Positions 62,746 to 64,000 of a stretch of DNA of 64,000 nt are shown here, piece after piece (position 1 is the stretch's first letter; each line of letters opens with the position of its first letter). Origin of the DNA: Nymphaea colorata (Eukaryota; Streptophyta; Magnoliopsida; Nymphaeales; Nymphaeaceae); contig NC_045147.1 of assembly GCF_008831285.2 (NCBI RefSeq), forward strand, positions 14,610,854-14,674,853, written 5' to 3'. A model generated the notes under the pieces. The model saw only the letters and a list, made by a program, of their open reading frames with translations, did not search any database and had not been told where the DNA came from. A program made the position numbers and the translations under genes.

Positions 62746-62753
62746 TATTTATA
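62746..62753 (+). promoter_or_regulatory. TATA box of the aspartic protease gene
   Basis: TATTTATA lies 90 bases upstream of the start codon. It is followed by a CT-rich leader (about 62790-62837) typical of plant 5' UTRs. Transcription would start near 62775-62785. Confidence 0.5.
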
Positions 62754-62842
62754 CACAGGCCTCCAGAACGGAGGAAGGCAAACTCACACTCTCTCTCTCT
62801 CTATCTGTCTCTCCCCCTCTCTGTCTCTCCCCCTCTGAAGCC

Positions 62843-64000
62843 ATGATACTCTTCTTCCATCCGAATGGTCTCTGCTCTTCCTTGCTCCTCTTGGTTATCA
62901 TCTTCTTCTCCTTGTGCCTTTTCGCGCCAGCAAAATGCCAAAGTAGTGAGAGCAAAAGGACCAACTATCTTAAACTGAAGCTCCTGCACAGAAGGGCGCT
63001 CTCCTCGCCTTTCCACATAGAGGAAGCCATCGACGACGACTCCACCAGGCTGCTCTCTCTCTTCGCCACTCTTTCCGCCAACATCACCCTCAAGGCGCCC
63101 GTCGTCTCCGGCGCCTCCCTCGGCTCCGGCCAGTACTTAGTCGACTTCCGCATCGGCACTCCTCCGCAGAAGCTCCTGCTCGTCGCCGACACCGGCAGCG
63201 ACCTTGTCTGGGTACGCTGCTCAGCCTGCCGCGACTGCAGCAGGCACCGGGCTGGCTCCGCCTTCTTTCCCCGTCACTCCACCAGCTTCGCCGCCAACCA
63301 TTGCTACTCCCGGGCTTGCAGCCTCGTCGCCCACCCGCCACATTCTCGCTGCAACCACACCCGATTGCACAGCTCCTGCTTGTATGAGTACACCTACGGC
63401 GACCGCTCCGTTTCTTCCGGTATCTTCTCCAGGGAGACGGCCACACTCAACACGAGCTCCGGCGACTTGGTTCACCTCCGGAATATCTCCTACGGCTGCG
63501 GGTTTCGCGCTTCCGGCGCGAGTCTGACGGGGCCGAGATTCGCCGGCGCCAATGGGGTCATGGGCCTGGGCCGGGGGCCGATCTCGTTCGCTTCTCAATT
63601 GGGCAGCCGGTTCGGCAACAAGTTCTCTTACTGCCTGATGGACTACACTATTTCGCCGTCGCCCACGAGCTTCCTCCTCCTCGGCGACGCCCAGCAGAGG
63701 AACATGGCGCCCCTTCAGAAGAACATGAGCTTCACGCCGCTACGGAGCAACCCCCTCTCCCCGACCTTCTACTACGTCGGAATCCGCCGCGTGAGCGTCG
63801 ACGGCGCGTTGCTGCCCATCGACCCTTCCGTCTGGGCGATCGATGACTTCGGCAACGGCGGCACCGTCGTCGACTCGGGTACGACCCTGAGCTTCTTCCT
63901 CGAGCCGGCGTACACGCAAATACTGCGCGCGCTCGAGAGGAAAGTGAAGCTGCCGCGGTTGGAGCGAGGGGTGGCGTCGCTGGACCTGTGCGTGAACGCC
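62843..64000 (+). CDS. Secreted aspartic protease, nepenthesin type (A1 family), 5' part
   Basis: This is an uninterrupted 386-codon frame running off the window. An N-terminal signal peptide (SSLLLLVIIFFSLCLFAPAK) precedes a prosegment. The first catalytic motif is DTGSD (Asp at residue 116, ADTGSDLVWV), the flap tyrosine is near residue 185 (YEYTYGDRSVSSG), and the second catalytic motif is DSGTT (Asp at residue 344, VVDSGTTLSF). Cysteines cluster after the first motif (RCSACRDCSRH), the nepenthesin-type insert. LGTP-like IGTPPQ, GVMGLGRGPISF and FSYCL are family hallmarks. It is expected to be active in the secretory path, cell wall or vacuole at acid pH. About 80-100 residues of the C-terminal lobe should lie beyond the window. 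The coding region is markedly GC-richer than its flanks, as in many intronless plant protease genes. Confidence 0.93.
   Translation, partial: MILFFHPNGLCSSLLLLVIIFFSLCLFAPAKCQSSESKRTNYLKLKLLHRRALSSPFHIEEAIDDDSTRLLSLFATLSANITLKAPVVSGASLGSGQYLVDFRIGTPPQKLLLVADTGSDLVWVRCSACRDCSRHRAGSAFFPRHSTSFAANHCYSRACSLVAHPPHSRCNHTRLHSSCLYEYTYGDRSVSSGIFSRETATLNTSSGDLVHLRNISYGCGFRASGASLTGPRFAGANGVMGLGRGPISFASQLGSRFGNKFSYCLMDYTISPSPTSFLLLGDAQQRNMAPLQKNMSFTPLRSNPLSPTFYYVGIRRVSVDGALLPIDPSVWAIDDFGNGGTVVDSGTTLSFFLEPAYTQILRALERKVKLPRLERGVASLDLCVNA

Overview
This window is nuclear DNA from a flowering plant. It is AT-rich and has genes with many GT-AG introns, plant-specific gene families (a CYC/TB1-class TCP factor, a nepenthesin-type aspartic protease), Ty1-copia retrotransposons primed by initiator-methionine tRNA, plant MITEs, tRNA-derived SINE-like copies and long (TA)n and (CT)n tracts. 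The species cannot be fixed from sequence alone. The TCP protein lacks an obvious ECE motif, which would fit a lineage outside the core eudicots, but this is weak evidence. All exon models below were built by eye from reading frame and splice consensus.

Layout from left to right. (1) 33-134: last exon of an unidentified + strand gene. (2) 135-5980: intergenic, with a SINE/LINE-like tail, a two-copy direct repeat and a 44-bp triple tandem repeat. (3) 5981-16276: a 14-exon + strand gene for a 468-aa polytopic membrane protein of the TMEM185-like family with a C-terminal C3HC4 RING, a probable membrane-bound E3 ubiquitin ligase. Its intron 5 holds a MULE-type MITE with a 10-bp target duplication. 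(4) 16277-22248: intergenic, rich in microsatellites and duplications. (5) 22249-23346: an intronless minus-strand CYC/TB1-type TCP gene of 365 aa. (6) 23347-30848: intergenic, with a second MITE that has a 10-bp target duplication, a 191-bp tandem duplication and a SINE head. (7) 30849-31259: a tentative two-exon + strand small gene, convergent with the next gene.

(8) 31599-50143: the most interesting locus, a minus-strand gene of about 18.5 kb that I resolve into 22 in-frame exons. It encodes about 766 aa. The N-terminal part resembles the DUF4708/C18orf63 family and the last exon carries a SAP DNA-binding motif. Two Ty1-copia elements sit in its introns: a full-length minus-strand element (37283-42816, LTRs differing at about 3 of 271 positions, TSD ATTTC) and an internally deleted + strand element (32997-35531, TSD ATTAC). 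(9) 53117-53810: a two-exon + strand gene for a 117-aa single-pass protein with a plastid-transit-like N-terminus. (10) 53811-62740: intergenic, with several SINE-like copies, a TIR element and a perfect 76-bp palindrome beside a Z-DNA-prone alternating tract. (11) 62843-64000: the 5' part of a secreted aspartic protease gene, cut by the window end.

The genes do not form an operon or an evident pathway. They are independent plant genes separated by transposon-derived DNA. Most other long open frames are fortuitous, and many run through (TA)n or (TG)n tracts.
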